Assembly (NCBI GenBank): GCA_017311185.1
Contig: JAESUZ010003110.1
Coordinates: forward strand, 620,001 to 684,000
Reading direction: 5' to 3'
Origin: Proteles cristata cristata
Lineage: Eukaryota; Chordata; Mammalia; Carnivora; Hyaenidae
DNA: 64,000 nucleotides
Shown: positions 32,342 to 43,664 of the stretch, one piece after another
Layout of the letters: each line of letters begins with the position of its first letter
How positions within the stretch are numbered: position 1 is the first letter of the stretch
Notes under the pieces: model-generated
Databases searched by the model: none
Told to the model about the DNA's origin: nothing
Seen by the model: the letters and a program-made list of their open reading frames with translations, nothing else
Translations under genes and position numbers: made by a program

Positions 32342-33100
32342 AAAAAGTGCCCGAGCTCTCCATCTAGGTGAGCTTGACTCAAGAACTTGGACGCTTTCTA
32401 CCACACCATATCACGTTGCTCTCAAGTTTCCACTGAATCCCTCAAACAAAACCAGTGAAACAGACCAATTAAGCAGTCTGCAAAAGCATGCCAGTATGGC
32501 CCAAAGGTCGCCAATGCGGAACTGGAGAATATAGGAAGGGATGGATCATACATAAATGACTATTCCAAACCCCTTTACAGGAGCAGATAACTGTCCAAAA
32601 TAAACAAAAAATAAACCAGATTGCAATGCTCTGGCCCCACGGGCGCCTCTAGGCCCAAGGGGGCAGCTCCTGTGGCTACCTCCTCATTACCAGCTTCTCT
32701 AGGGGGCCAACCCACGGGGCCTTCGGGATTCCCAAGCCAGCCTTCCGTTTTGTGAAAGCAGTAAATACCTGATCTTTCAAAGCCAGGATTTTGACAGCCA
32801 CTGTCTGCCCTGAGTTTATAATTATCCCAGTCTTATAAAAGGTTAGTCATTTCGTAAAGGTAGCTGCGCCCCCTCTCATGAAAGTCTGTCAGAAAGGTCA
32901 GGCTCACGGAAGTTCTCTGCACTACGTGATTAAAAATCTCCTAGAAAACTAAAAGAACTGGAAAAGTCTGAGTTCCATTTCACCCCTTTCCATCTGTGGC
33001 TGAGTAAACTCAGGAGGAGAGAGGCCAGCTCGCCACCACCCCAGAATTCGCACCGGGCTCTAGGACTCGCCCGAAGAGAAGGATGAAATACCAACTTGAA
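32342..33100. other. Unique sequence, no gene seen
   Basis: No repeat recognised. 'agctgcgccccctctcat' (32,862-32,879) is a weak CTCF-like motif on the minus strand. Confidence 0.45.
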
Positions 33101-33122
33101 CCAGTCTCAACTTAGACATTTT

Positions 33123-33316
33123 TTAATTTTTTTTGTTATTTTTTGGGGGGAGGGAGTAGGGGAGGGACAGAAAGAGAGGGAGACACAGAATCCGAAGCAG
33201 GCTCCAGGCTCTGAGCTGTCAGCACAGAGCCCGACGTGGGGCTCAAACCCACAACCGTGAGATCATGACCTGAGCCAAAATCGGACACTCAACTGACTGA
33301 GCCACACAGGCACTCT
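33123..33316 (-). mobile_element. CanSINE, minus strand
   Basis: A-tail complement followed by a G-rich 'ttttttggggggagggagtaggggagggac' variant and B box complement 'gggctcaaaccc'. Target copies 'tcaacttagacatttttt' (about 33,107) and 'tcaactcagacatttttg' (about 33,317). Confidence 0.96.
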
Positions 33317-33430
33317 TCAACTCAGACATTTTTGTCACCCAGCCAGACCAGGACCACAAAAACTGAATATACATCAAATACGTACATACCAGCCTCCTCA
33401 AAATAAGTCACCTGTCATGTCTCCTGTACG

Positions 33431-33718
33431 CTGACCCTTGAACGCAGATTTTTTTTTTTTACAGCATGGCCCAGGTATTTTCTCCTCCTTAAGATCTCCT
33501 TATCATTCTCTCTTCTCTAGCTGACTTGATCATAAGAACACAGTATACAACACACGTAACATACGAAATGTGTATTCATCAACTCTTTATGTGACTAGTA
33601 AGGCTTCTGGTCAATAGCAGGCTATTAGTAGTTAAGTTTGGGGGGAGTCAAAAGTTCCCTGTGGATTTTCGACTGAATGGGAAGGTTGGCACCCCCCACC
33701 TCCACACTATTCAGAGTC
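33431..33718 (+). mobile_element. Tigger2/MER28-like DNA transposon (TcMar-Tigger), non-autonomous
   Basis: Landmarks in Tigger2/MER28 order: 'ctgacccttgaac' (about 33,431), 'gtattttctcctccttaagatctccttat' (about 33,475), 'tctcttctctagctgacttgatcataagaacacagtatacaa' (about 33,508), 'aaggcttctggtcaatagcaggctattagtagttaagtttggggggagtcaaaagttccctgtggattttcgactg' (about 33,600) and a decayed terminal repeat 'tattcagagtcaccag' (about 33,708). No transposase frame; this is an internally deleted relative. Confidence 0.85.
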
Positions 33719-35330
33719 ACCAGCCTCTCCATCAGCCATGCAGACCCCGGTTCAGCTGCCCTGGACGGGGATTGGTTCAGCTCATCAAGCCCTCCTTCCA
33801 GCCACTTCCACCCAATTTGACATCTCTCTGGGCTAAACAAGTGCAGGGAGAGATGACTGGATAAGCTACTTACTGTCATGTGGGGAAAACAGAAAGGAAA
33901 GTAACATTTTGCCACTAGCGATTAAGTCTGGGCTTAAAAACACACAAATGAAAAGCAGGTCTCCAAATATATCAGTGTTATTAAGAGATCATCTCCCCAG
34001 TACCGGGCAACATGGCAGAAGACCAGCCGCGGCGGCCTCTGGGACGTTCGACAAGGGGGCTCGTGTTTCTTAAACCCTTAACTCACTTTTTGGCAAGACA
34101 AAGCAGACCCGTTTCTGTGCGTGTCCACTGCAAGCCACAAACGCTAACCAGGGTGGAGACCGCGGAGTAATTCTCAGCACCGGGAGGGCGTGTGTTCTTG
34201 GTATCCCCAAGGGCACCAACGCAATACCAAATGCGCCTGAAAATTTATTCGTTCTACTGCATCCCGAGGGGAAGGAAAGAAGTTGTATCGCTGATGCTCT
34301 TTTTCCAAAACCGGAGGCCAAATGAAGACCATCCAGGTGGCCTTCCTGCTGTCTCCAAAGCTGACTCCCCCATCCACTCCCTCACCCTCACCCCCCCCCC
34401 ACACTCACTGGCCTGAGTTGACACTGCATAGCCCCTAAGACCCACTGACTCACCAGCAGGCGGGATCATAAGACAACAGTTATCACCCATTAGTTAAAAT
34501 AAAACCACCCTGGAGACTTCGGTTAAAATGTTTATTTACCAACAGCTAGAGCTATGTTGCCTTTGTTTCTGTTGGAAAAGCACCTATCGGGAAGGATCCG
34601 AAGTTGGGAGAGAACGAAACCGGTGTGAGCCAGGTAGTCACGGAACAGATAAATCTAAACACCACCTACATTTCCTAATTATAAGCTGCCCTCCTCCTTT
34701 TAACTGACCACATCACAGGTGTCATAAAATAGATTTATGATACATATGTTCAGAGTGTGTGCCTCCTCCTCCTCCCTCTTTCCAACAGGCCGGGGGGGCG
34801 GGTGGCTGCTAGGGGACCACAGGCTGTGAGATCGCTGTTTAGAAGTGCAATTCCATACTTAGAAAAAGTCCAATCAATATCTGCTGTAGCACTTCTCTCT
34901 CCTCGGTAAGATCATGATTGTTTCAGGAGGATACAAGCTTCTGAAATGCAGCCTTAACAAACAGAACATTGCTCAACTGTTCCAGAAGCAGGTGTCATAA
35001 ACAAGCAGCCACATGGCAAACATATTGATTTCCTAGCCCTTATCTCACAGCAACCAGTGCTCAGTTACCAGGCTACTTTAATATGTAATTTACTGCAGGC
35101 AAAGGGGAGCAGGGCCCGGGATGTCTGAAATATTTACTGGAGAACTTGACAGTGGCCTGGAGGCCTCCCACAGGGGATGGCAGCACACAAGCAAAATAGG
35201 AGGCATTGGCCTTGCCCTGCTGCTGAACCCCAAGGCCCGACCCCACCCCTCTTGGCCTGAGCCCAGCGCCCATTACTCTGCTGGTACTACTGATCTCCAG
35301 TAACTACTGTTTACACGACGGAAACCCAGC
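33719..35330. other. SINE-free unique sequence, partly A+T-rich; no gene seen
   Basis: 34,480-35,110 is A+T-rich with homeodomain-type strings and no repeats, looking like conserved non-coding DNA. A G-run ('ccgggggggcgggtgg') lies at about 34,790. No coding domain. Confidence 0.45.
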
Positions 35331-35353
35331 TCACCACCCTCGTTATTCTATAA

Positions 35354-35565
35354 TTTTTTTCATGGTTATTTATTTTTGAGAGAGAAAGAGACAGAGCATG
35401 AGAGGGGAAGGGGTAGAGAGAGAGAGGGAGACACAGAATCGGAAGCAGGCTGCAGGTTCTGAGCTGTCAGCACAGAGCCCAACACGGGGCTCGAACTCGC
35501 GGCCTGCAAGATCGTGACCTGAGCCAAAGTCGGACGCTCAACCGACTGAGCCACCCAGGTGCCCC
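35354..35565 (-). mobile_element. CanSINE, minus strand
   Basis: Near-consensus: 'ggggctcgaactcgcggcctgcaagatcgtgacctgagccaaagtcggacgctcaaccgactgagccacccaggtgcccc'. Target copies diverged ('accaccctcgttat' at 35,333; 'accacgcccattat' at 35,567). Confidence 0.97.
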
Positions 35566-35570
35566 TACCA

Positions 35571-36187
35571 CGCCCATTATGTTAAATACAGATGTTTCAT
35601 TTCGGCCACGACGCTGCAAGAAAATTACCTCCATCTGGGACGTGGGTCAAAGTGGACTTTTCACTTGGTCCTCAGCCCACCCAACCCAAGATGAAAATAA
35701 AGAGGACGGGGAGGTAAGGATTTCAAAACTTCCCATGCCGGTTTCAGCGGTACCCGTGACGATGTCTTAAGTTTGCTTTTTTTTTTTTTTATATTTAAAT
35801 CAGACGTTTTATATATCCTGGGCTGCAAAACACCAAAAAAGATTCAACACTAATTAAAAGCAATCAATGTATGGCTACATTAAGTGGGAAGGCAGCTCTG
35901 TGTCTGGCGTTAAAGGTTGTAGGTTTAAAATAAACCTAGAAATGCCAAAGTTAAGCTTTTGCAGCTCAGCGCCAACGCGCCCACACGCCCGGTACTATAT
36001 ATACGGCCCATACCTTCAGGAGCTGGCCATCAAGCCCGCAGAAGCAGAGCGAGGCGGCTGGCGGCAACGCCACGCCGGGTAGAGGAAACTTCCACTTCCA
36101 GAACTTCTGCGCTCTTTTTGAGATTCCTACAGACCTGGGCACCGAGTTTCCCTCTGAATCTCCTTAGGAGTATTTAAATGTTCATTT
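35571..36187. other. Unique sequence with TATA-like string; no gene seen
   Basis: A short CpG-containing stretch (35,972-36,080) surrounds 'actatatatacgg' (35,994-36,006). No transcript or exon is supported. Confidence 0.4.
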
Positions 36188-36203
36188 AAATTAAAACCAA
36201 ACT

Positions 36204-36405
36204 GGGGTGCCCGGGGTGGCTCGGTTGGTTGAGCCTCCGACTTCGGCTCAGAGCATGATCTCACAGTTCATGAGTTCGAGGCCCCTGTCGGGCTCTGTGC
36301 TGACAGCTCAGAGCCTGGGTGTCTCCCTTTCTGTCCCTCGCCTCGCTTGTACTCTGTCTCTCTCTCAAAAAGAAACAAATGTTTTAAAAAAAAGTTTTAA
36401 TTAAT
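36204..36405 (+). mobile_element. CanSINE, plus strand
   Basis: Head 'ggggtgcccggggtggctcggttgg'. The B box carries an extra G ('gttcgaggcccc') and the body is shortened. Target copies 'aaattaaaaccaaact' (36,188-36,203) and 'taattaaaaccaaact' (36,406-36,421). Confidence 0.97.
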
Positions 36406-36421
36406 TAATTAAAACCAAACT

Positions 36422-36921
36422 AAGAGGAAAGGAAGGGCCAGAAAAGTTGCTCTTCAGCTCACAGACTCCCTGGCTGCACGTGCAGCCTGTCACAGGGCCC
36501 CAGAGGGCGAACTCACGGGCACCCAGTTGGAAAAGGCAAAACCCCTCTTCTGGGAGTTTCAGGAATTCTGCAAACTGGGAATGAATTTCTTTCCTCACTG
36601 AAATTCCCTGTGTTGGAAAGCAGACATTTTTTAAAAATTATTTACGTAGGAAAAAAAATCAAGAGTGGAAGATTTTCCTCAGAACCGCCTGTGGCAAATA
36701 GTCAACTAGAGAAAGTTCCGGAGCCAGAAAGGAGGAGGCTTAGAATCACAGGAGTAATAAAAACACAGGACCCCGATCAGTAATCCGATCAGCTGACAGG
36801 AGGCATCGGATAAAAATAACTTTATCCACAGAATAACCATGATGACGACTGAAGGTCAAGGCTAGGTTGACAGCCGATATTCAGGACCGCATACAGGTAA
36901 CGTGTGGTTGTTTTTACTCAA
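36422..36921. other. Unique sequence, no gene seen
   Basis: No repeat recognised and no supportable exon. Confidence 0.45.
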
Positions 36922-36935
36922 GCAAGGATTTTTTT

Positions 36936-37119
36936 TCTTCAAGTTTCTTTTTTTATTTTGAGAGAGACAGGGTGTGAGCAGGGAAAGGGCAGAGAGAGCA
37001 GAAGAGAAAATCCCAAGCAGGCTCACGGTCAACACAGAGCTCCAACCTATGAAACCATGAGACTGTGACCTGAGCTGAAGAGTTAGACACTCAACACAAT
37101 GAGCCACCCAGGCGCCCCT
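36936..37119 (-). mobile_element. CanSINE, minus strand, internally shortened
   Basis: 'tgagccacccaggcgcccc' head complement is intact, but the middle is shortened ('caggctcacggtcaacacagagctccaacctatg', B box lost). Target copies 'gcaaggattttttt' (36,922-36,935) and 'gcaaagtattttta' (37,120-37,133). Confidence 0.94.
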
Positions 37120-37211
37120 GCAAAGTATTTTTAATAGTATAATGGTCTAAGTATTTTCCAAGAAATTTTGTCTCTAGGGCCAGGTAGGGCAGTTAACATC
37201 AAATACTTTCT

Positions 37212-37744
37212 CTTACTGTGGTAAAATAGAAACACAAAATGCACGATTTTAACCCTTATTTAAGTGTGTGGTTCAGTGGCTTTAAGCACATTCACAGCGT
37301 TGTGTGTCCATCCATCCACAGAACCGTTTCCTCCTCCCAAACTGAAACTCTGCCCCTTAAACACAGACTCCGCATTTCTCTCCTCCTCAGCTCCTGGTTA
37401 CCTCTGTCCTGCTATGTCTCTATGAACCAGCTTCGAAGAAGCAGGATAATACGTATCCGCTAATATAGCCCAAGCTGCACCTGATTTCACGTATAACCAT
37501 GGCCTCAAGCTTCATCCATAACGTAGCATGAGTCTGTCAGAACGTCATTCCTTCTTAAGGCTGAGTAATACTCCCTTCTGTGCATCTGCCACATTTTTAT
37601 CAACCCATTCACCTACCCAAAGGCATCTGGGCTGCTTTCCAGCTTTCACTGTAAAGACTGCAGCTATGAGCATGGGTGTACAGGCTATCTGGTTAAGCCC
37701 TGGTTTCAATTCTCCTGGGTACATACACAGAAGGGAAATGGCCT
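37212..37744 (-). mobile_element. L1 LINE 3' end (L1MB/L1MC-like), minus strand
   Basis: Plus-strand landmarks: 'tgtggtaaaatagaaacac', 'gattttaacccttatttaagtgtgtggttcagtggctttaagcacattcacagcgttgtg', 'cccaaactgaaactctgccccttaaac', 'catggcctcaagcttcatccataacgtagcatgagtctgtcagaac', 'gctatgagcatgggtgtaca' and 'attctcctgggtacatacacagaagggaaatggc'. All are in the order of reversed L1M 3' UTR sequence. A CanSINE cuts it at 37,744. Confidence 0.85.
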
Positions 37745-37978
37745 GGGGACCCCTGGGTGGCTCAGTTGGTTAAGCATCCGACTTTGACTCAGGTCATGAC
37801 CTCATGGCTTGTGGGTTCGAGGTCTGTGTCAGGCTCTATGCTGACAGCTCAGAGCCTGGAGCCTGCCTCAGATTCTGTATCCCGCCCCCTCCCCCTGCCC
37901 TCCTCCATTCATGCTCTGTCTCGGTCTCTCTCTCTCTCTCTCTCTCTCTCAAAAATAAACTCTAATAAAAATGTAAAA
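37745..37978 (+). mobile_element. CanSINE, plus strand
   Basis: Head 'ggacccctgggtggctcagttgg', B box 'ggttcgaggtctg' (diverged), long (CT)n. Target copies 'agaagggaaatggc' (37,729-37,742) and 'agaaggggaatggc' (37,979-37,992). Confidence 0.96.
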
Positions 37979-38000
37979 AGAAGGGGAATGGCTCACAATA

Positions 38001-38126
38001 CTTTTTTTTTTTTTTTACTTTGTTTTGTTTTGCTTTGAGTAATCTCTACACCCAACATGGGGCTCAAACTCACGACCCTGAGATCAAGAGTCACACATTC
38101 TTGCAACGGAACCAGCCAGGCGCCCC
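38001..38126 (-). mobile_element. Short CanSINE (SINEC_c-like), minus strand
   Basis: 'gagtaatctctacacccaacatggggctcaaactcacgaccctgagatcaagagtcacacattc...ccagccaggcgcccc', lacking the CTGTGCTGACAG body. Same class as the copies at 14,641 and 60,154. Confidence 0.88.
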
Positions 38127-38419
38127 ACAAAACAGATTTTTGTTCTTGAAATAAACCCATCATTTGTGCTTTGGCATCCAACACCTTCATCAGAACCACA
38201 ACAACAAAAAAGAGACGATGGGAAGTGGAAAACTGGTCAACAGCACTGCCGAAGCCAAAAGGCACATGGAGAGTACGTACATGGTCACCAAAGTGCCCAC
38301 AAAGTGCCACCCACCCCGACCCCGCCTGTAGCCAGGGCTGCAGCCAAATCCCCCCACTTCCTCGCCTGATGCAGACGAGACTCCGGACCAGAAGTGTGCC
38401 TTAGAAAAGAAGGACTTGA

Positions 38420-38619
38420 GGGGGGCACCTGAGTGGGTTAGTCAGTTGAGTGTCGACTCTTGATTTCAACTGAGGCCACGATCTCACAGTTCATGGGATC
38501 AAGGCCCCCTCTGCGCCAACAGTGTGGAGCCTGCTTGCGATTCTCTCTCTGTCTGGCTTGCACGCACTCACTTACTCTCCTGCTCTCAAAATAAATAAAA
38601 TAAACTTAAAAAAAAAAAA
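38420..38619 (+). mobile_element. CanSINE, plus strand, 'actcttgatttc' type
   Basis: Head 'ggggggcacctgagtgggttagtcag', B box diverged ('gggatcaaggcccc'), body shortened. Target 'aaggacttg' at 38,410-38,418 and 38,620-38,628. Confidence 0.94.
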
Positions 38620-38628
38620 AAGGACTTG

Positions 38629-41619
38629 CAGGTACAGGCAATGCGGATAAACAGCCTAATGAACAATCTGAACATGGCGTTACTGCCTGGCACCTTTATG
38701 AGCCAACAGTGCTAAAAACGCAGGCATATTTTTGAGCCGATCTTATTTAAACCCGCCGGGCACTTACTGGACCAGACAGCCCGTGGAAACAAGCACGCTG
38801 ATATTCTAAGACACGCAAACATGCAGAAGTCACAGAGATCTGTTCTCTCATCTCCCCCAAAGCTTAATTACTTAACATGCCAAGATAAAATATTGCACGT
38901 GTAGCTTTCAGACAGGCATATTTAGGGGTTTATATCCTACCCCAAATCAGAAATCACAGATAATCCAAAAACCCTCCAAATTTTAATGGAAACCCAGCAC
39001 CACATCAGCCCTCCCCCATCCAAAGCCTGCAACATATTTCAGAAGCTTCCCTGGAAATAAAAACTGAGACCAGGAAAAGGCAATTTTAGGTTCCTTAAAG
39101 AGAAGTCTGCAGCTTTAATATTAAAATGTCCCTGGGATGCTCAGACCATGAGAAATTTACTTTTTCATAGAATAAACTTTTCTTTCAAACTACCCCCCTC
39201 ATTTTTTTTTAAAAATACACTGTCTTCAGTAGATCTTTTGGAATTTACAAGATAAATACTGGTAATTTGATTCTTATCTTCTCTACATCCAATTCTCAGC
39301 CAATTTGGTGTAAAGGACACTAATTATAGCCTACAGGGAGAGAAAAGGTAACCTATCAGAGAGAATACACTCGAAACATTTAAAAGGCTATGGGACCCTG
39401 AAAAGTTAAAGAGATTTCAAATCTACTGCAGTAAGAATAATAATTAGTTAAATGGAAATTGTTCTCAGGCCCTGGTCTACTTACCGTGCGCACTTCAGAG
39501 CCCTGTCCACAGAGTGCCCAAGTGCGCTGGGGCTAAGGTGACCTCAGGTGTACTGTCTCCCGAAGGCCTATGCCTAGCAGTTGCTTTTAAATAACCCTTG
39601 GGGAGCTGAGCTCCAAGGAATGGGGGGAGTAAAAATCAGATCTTCTTGCAGACAGCTGAATGCTGCCTTGTTAACTGGTCTATCTCCCCACTCTCCCTCT
39701 AGGTGGAAGAAACTGCCTGGTGAGAGGTGTGTTTTCTCATTCTTAAAGCTCGCAACGCAGGGACACTGAGCGCCAAGGGCACGCAGGTGCGCCCACCTTC
39801 TCTGCTGCTCCTACCCTTTCTTGCTGTTTCCCTGGGCCCAGATCCCAAGAGACAGTCAAGCTAGAAGGATACCAGAAACCCCACCTGACATTTCCAGCAG
39901 CTTTAGGGATGCCGGGACTTGCAGATAGGCGCCCTCACCCGTTTCTGTGGAATTGAGCCTGGTGCCGTGGGTGCAGTGCCTGGGGGGCACACCGGCTGGT
40001 CAAGGGATCAATGAAACAGATCCCGGGAGGCCTTGGCCTTTGGCAACTCTTGCTCTTCCCCCACAGACGCTCAGTGAGGTGATGGCTCACAGCACTCCAT
40101 CCAGACAGCCTGCGCTTTAGGACCCCTTCAACCATGGAAGCTCCGCCCCCTCCCTTCTCCCCCGCCCCCCCCAGCACCAGGCACCTGGTGCACCTGACTG
40201 ATGGGAAGAAGGTTTGAAATCTGGCCCCATCCAGTTCACCAAGGCATGGGTCCTGGTAGGAGCCGCACCCTCCTGCCAGAAGGGCAGACCTGCCTTTTCT
40301 AATCCACACAAAAGCACCATGTAGACCCCTAGCAGCCACGCTGGGGCCCACACAGAAACTTCTGGAGCAGCAATGACTCTCTCCAGAGGCCACACCTCCT
40401 TCCTATTGTCCACAGGCCCAAGTTTCCCACCGACCCCCCGGGCCTGGGTTCCCAGCAGCCACAGCAGCGCAATCTGTGGTGCAGGCCACGTTCTCACTAA
40501 TGGGAAGAGGAACCCTTTCCACGAAGCATCCCAACGCGTCAATGAACCGACATCTCAGACTGTTAGTGGGCCGACCGGTTTGGCTTCCTTCCAGTGAAAA
40601 GTCCAAAAACAAAATACCATTAAGGTACTACCTTGAAGAGTTTAACCAGAGAGGGGCTCAAAATCTGAACCAATGGTATCATTACTATTCCAAACAAACA
40701 AATACAGAAACGAAAAGCGCCCCTTGACGACACAAGAACCACCCAGAACCAATCAATCCTTGCAGATGATGTATTTGTTCCAAAGCGCTAGCGTGATGCC
40801 TTTCCAATGAGCCATCTAGAACACGGACAGGAGTTAAGCGGTAGAAATAAGATCCCTCCTTTTTTTGGTATAGATTAGCCCCTTAGAGAAACCAAGCAGC
40901 AGACAAAGGAGTGATGGCTAAAGAGGAAACTTCCTTTACGGGGTCATTCCAATCTGTTTATAGGCTCTGGCTGCTTCCAGCTGCGGGGACAGGACACAGA
41001 AACGGCCTGAGTATGTGGTAAACAGATTTTTCTGAGGGGCTAATTCTACATTTTAAGCCCATGGTCTCCCATCAATACTCCACCAACACTCGGCCATCAA
41101 TGCCCCGACATCAACGCCGCACCCGTAACACTCCGTCGCCGCCGCTCCACCATTCTTATTTAGGACTTTCATTCACCCCCTTCTAGGTGTCCTTTCCCTT
41201 CTACTTGTCCCGCTGTTTATCAACCGCCTCTCTGGAACATGAACAAGGAGAGAGGGGTGCCCCGTGGGAGCGGCAGTGACAAGTGTGAGGAAGGAAGAGA
41301 GGGGAGCCAGAGACAAGAGTCAGCAAGGAAGACGGCCCCTCCGGAGCTGAGGACAGCAACCCCGCCCAGGAGTTGTCCACCTCTCCGCAGCGCAGGCCAC
41401 CCAGCGCTGCTAGGGGCCCAAGGCTCTCTAGCGTGGGCTGGACCCTAACCACTCTGGGCTACTGCCCATCTGTGGCCCGCAGTTTTGGTTCTGAGAAGAA
41501 AATCTCAAAGCTATAATTAAAAGGCAGAGGCAAAAACCACCTGCCCTGGGAGCGCATCTATAAAGAACGCACTGCCGGGCTAATCAGAATTTACCAAGGT
41601 GGGGCCAGCACTGATGGTT
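38629..41619. other. 3-kb CanSINE-free block, no gene seen
   Basis: 38,640-39,470 is A+T-rich, repeat-free and rich in homeodomain- or MEF2-like strings ('cttaattacttaac', 'tttaatattaaaatg'). The rest is G+C-rich. A degenerate ATCAAC/CACTC-rich stretch lies at 41,070-41,155. Minus-strand open frames of about 150 codons near 40,000-40,540 have no recognisable product. Confidence 0.45.
41070..41155 (+). repeat. Degenerate short tandem-like repeat (catcaay / caacactc / cgccgc)
   Basis: 'catcaatactccaccaac', 'actcggccatcaatg', 'cccgacatcaacgcc' and 'gcacccgtaacactcc' are loosely repeated at intervals of about 18-20 bases. It looks like a decayed minisatellite. Confidence 0.45.
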
Positions 41620-41633
41620 TCTGACCTGCTTTT

Positions 41634-41842
41634 ATTTATTTTTTGTTTATTTTTATTTTTGAGAGAGAGAGAGCGCGCGCGCGATGGAGGCGCAGAGAGA
41701 GAGGGAGACACAGAATCTGAAGCAGGCCCCAGGCTCCGAGCTGTCAGCACAGAGCCCAATGCAGGGCTCGAACCCACGAACCGCAAGATCATGACCTGAG
41801 CTGAAGTCAGACGCTTAACCGATTGAGCCCCCCAGGAGCCCC
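41634..41842 (-). mobile_element. CanSINE, minus strand, with (GC)n in the tail-side tract
   Basis: Between the GA tract and body it carries 'gagagagcgcgcgcgcgatgg', a local GC expansion. Target copies 'tctgacctgctttt' (41,620-41,633) and 'tctgatctgctctg' (41,843-41,856). Confidence 0.97.
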
Positions 41843-41856
41843 TCTGATCTGCTCTG

Positions 41857-43186
41857 AAAGGGAAGTTTTTGTGTATGGTGTGTGGTAGGTGTATGTTTTC
41901 ATGAGTATTCTACAAACCTTAATCCTTTGAATGTTCTTCTGGAAAACTTCTCTTTATCATGTGGTGCAGATGGGAAGGTGACAGGTATGAAGACTCCCCA
42001 GAGCCAGAGGAAGGTACAAGACTGAAGGAACCGCAAAGTGAGGTCCCCAGCTTGGCTCTTCAGACTCATAGAGGGACCATGACCTGGTCAGTTTGCAAGG
42101 GAAGAAGTCTGTGCAAGCCAATCCCATGTGTTGTCTGGCCTAATCCTTCCAACAAGCCTATACACTGGGTAGGTGCTATCCCTGCCCCCATTTCAGAGAT
42201 GGCCAAACTAAGGCTCAGAGAGATTATAGAGAGAGAGGAGGAATCGGGAAGAGGCAGCTATAAAGATCAAAGGAAGCCGGTAGCCGTCCATGAAACTGCT
42301 CCCTGGAGAGAGGAGTGGGAGGGAGGAGATGGGGTCCCCTCTACCTCCGAACACAACTCACGTGAGGACCACTGGGCCATCAGGAGACACATTCGGGAGA
42401 AAGGAATCGTTCGCTCCCACAAAAGAAGAGGGTCAAGACCAACTGCCCGCCGCCGACCCCAGACACAAACTCCGTTTTAAGGAGCAGCCGAGAGCCGTCG
42501 AAACCCGCACACGCTCGCGATCCCGGCCACGGCCCCCACTCTCCAGCCCCCTCTCCCACCCTAAGCCAAACTGTCGATGACAAAAAGCCCCTTCAGTGCT
42601 CTGGGCGCCCCCACCTTTTGTAGCAGGCCCTGGAAGGCCTGAATGCACAAACACAGTCCCCTTTCACGGCAGCCTCTCGGGGCTCCTGTTTCACTGGGGC
42701 CGTGAAAGAGAGCACTGTAAATAAAAGAGGCCTGTCTGACCTGCCCCTCCGGCCCCCAGGCCTCCCCCGACTCTACCAGAGCGAGCTGCTGGTCCACAGA
42801 GCCCCAGGGGCTCCTCTCAGCGCCGCTGCCCGCGCCCACCGGCCACCCCCGGGCAGGGAGACAAAAGGAGGCGGCCCCGGCTGGTTTAGGGTGCCGGTGG
42901 GGAGCGGGTGGAGGGGCCCGGCCAGTCCTGAGGACTTTGGATCACTCAAGCCCTTGGGTGAAGTGGCTACAGGGAGCTCCTCTCAGATGCCACTGCTTGG
43001 CTGGGCTGGGGGGGCGGGGAGGCCATGTGGCGGTGTTCTCTTTGTCCGGCCAGCTGGACGAAAGCAACGGGAAGTGGGGGCAGGCCCAGAGGCTGGCGTC
43101 CACCCTTGACCGCAGCCTTTGGACACCATCCCGGGGGGCAGAGAAGCACCGAGAACTATACCGCACTAGGTGCGACCACGCACTTT
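41857..43186. other. Unique sequence with MIR relic; no gene seen
   Basis: G+C-rich from 42,400. Overlapping open frames up to about 170 codons start in the MIR and lack domains. Confidence 0.45.
42110..42235 (-). mobile_element. MIR SINE relic
   Basis: 'tggcctaatccttccaacaagcctatacactgggtaggtgctatccctgcccccatttcagagatggccaaactaaggctcagagagatta' follows the reversed MIR core (AATCCTCACAACAACCCTATGAGGTAGGTACTATTATTATCCCCATTTTACAGATGAGGAAACTGAGGCACAGAGAGG). Confidence 0.82.
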
Positions 43187-43200
43187 AAAAAAATAAAGAA

Positions 43201-43408
43201 AGGGGCGCCTGGGTGGCTCGGTCGGCTGGGCGTCCGACTTCGGCTCAGGTCATGATCTCACAGTCCGTGGGTTCAAGCCCCCGCGTCGGGCTCTGTGCTG
43301 ACCGCTCAGAGTCCGGAGGCTGGTTCAGATTCTGTGTCTCCCTCTCTCTGTTCCTCCCCCGCTCGCACTCTGCCTCTCTCTCTCTCAACATAAATAAAAA
43401 TAAAAAAA
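43201..43408 (+). mobile_element. CanSINE, plus strand, recent
   Basis: Near-consensus head ('aggggcgcctgggtggctcggtcgg'), tail of repeated 'aaataaaaat'. Target 'aaaaaataaagaa' at about 43,188-43,200 and 43,410-43,422. Confidence 0.97.
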
Positions 43409-43664
43409 TAAAAAATAAAGAACTGACGATGTGGAGAAAGAAAACAAACGCACAAGGAAGGATAGAAGCAGCAAGTAAGCTCACAGCTGCAGAGGACACA
43501 GGCCAAGACCCGGTCGGCTCAGCCACCCACCACAGCCCCTCGGCACCGGCATTCACAGAAGCCGGCACGCGTGGCTCTGATGCGCACGGATACATTTAGG
43601 GGGTGGCAGAGGACGTGGTGACAGTACAGTGAAAGATTCTTTATTATAAAAGTTCATTGCCTCA

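Noticed and set aside
41959..42480. 173-codon open frame, plus strand
   Set aside because: Overlaps a MIR relic and has no recognisable product.
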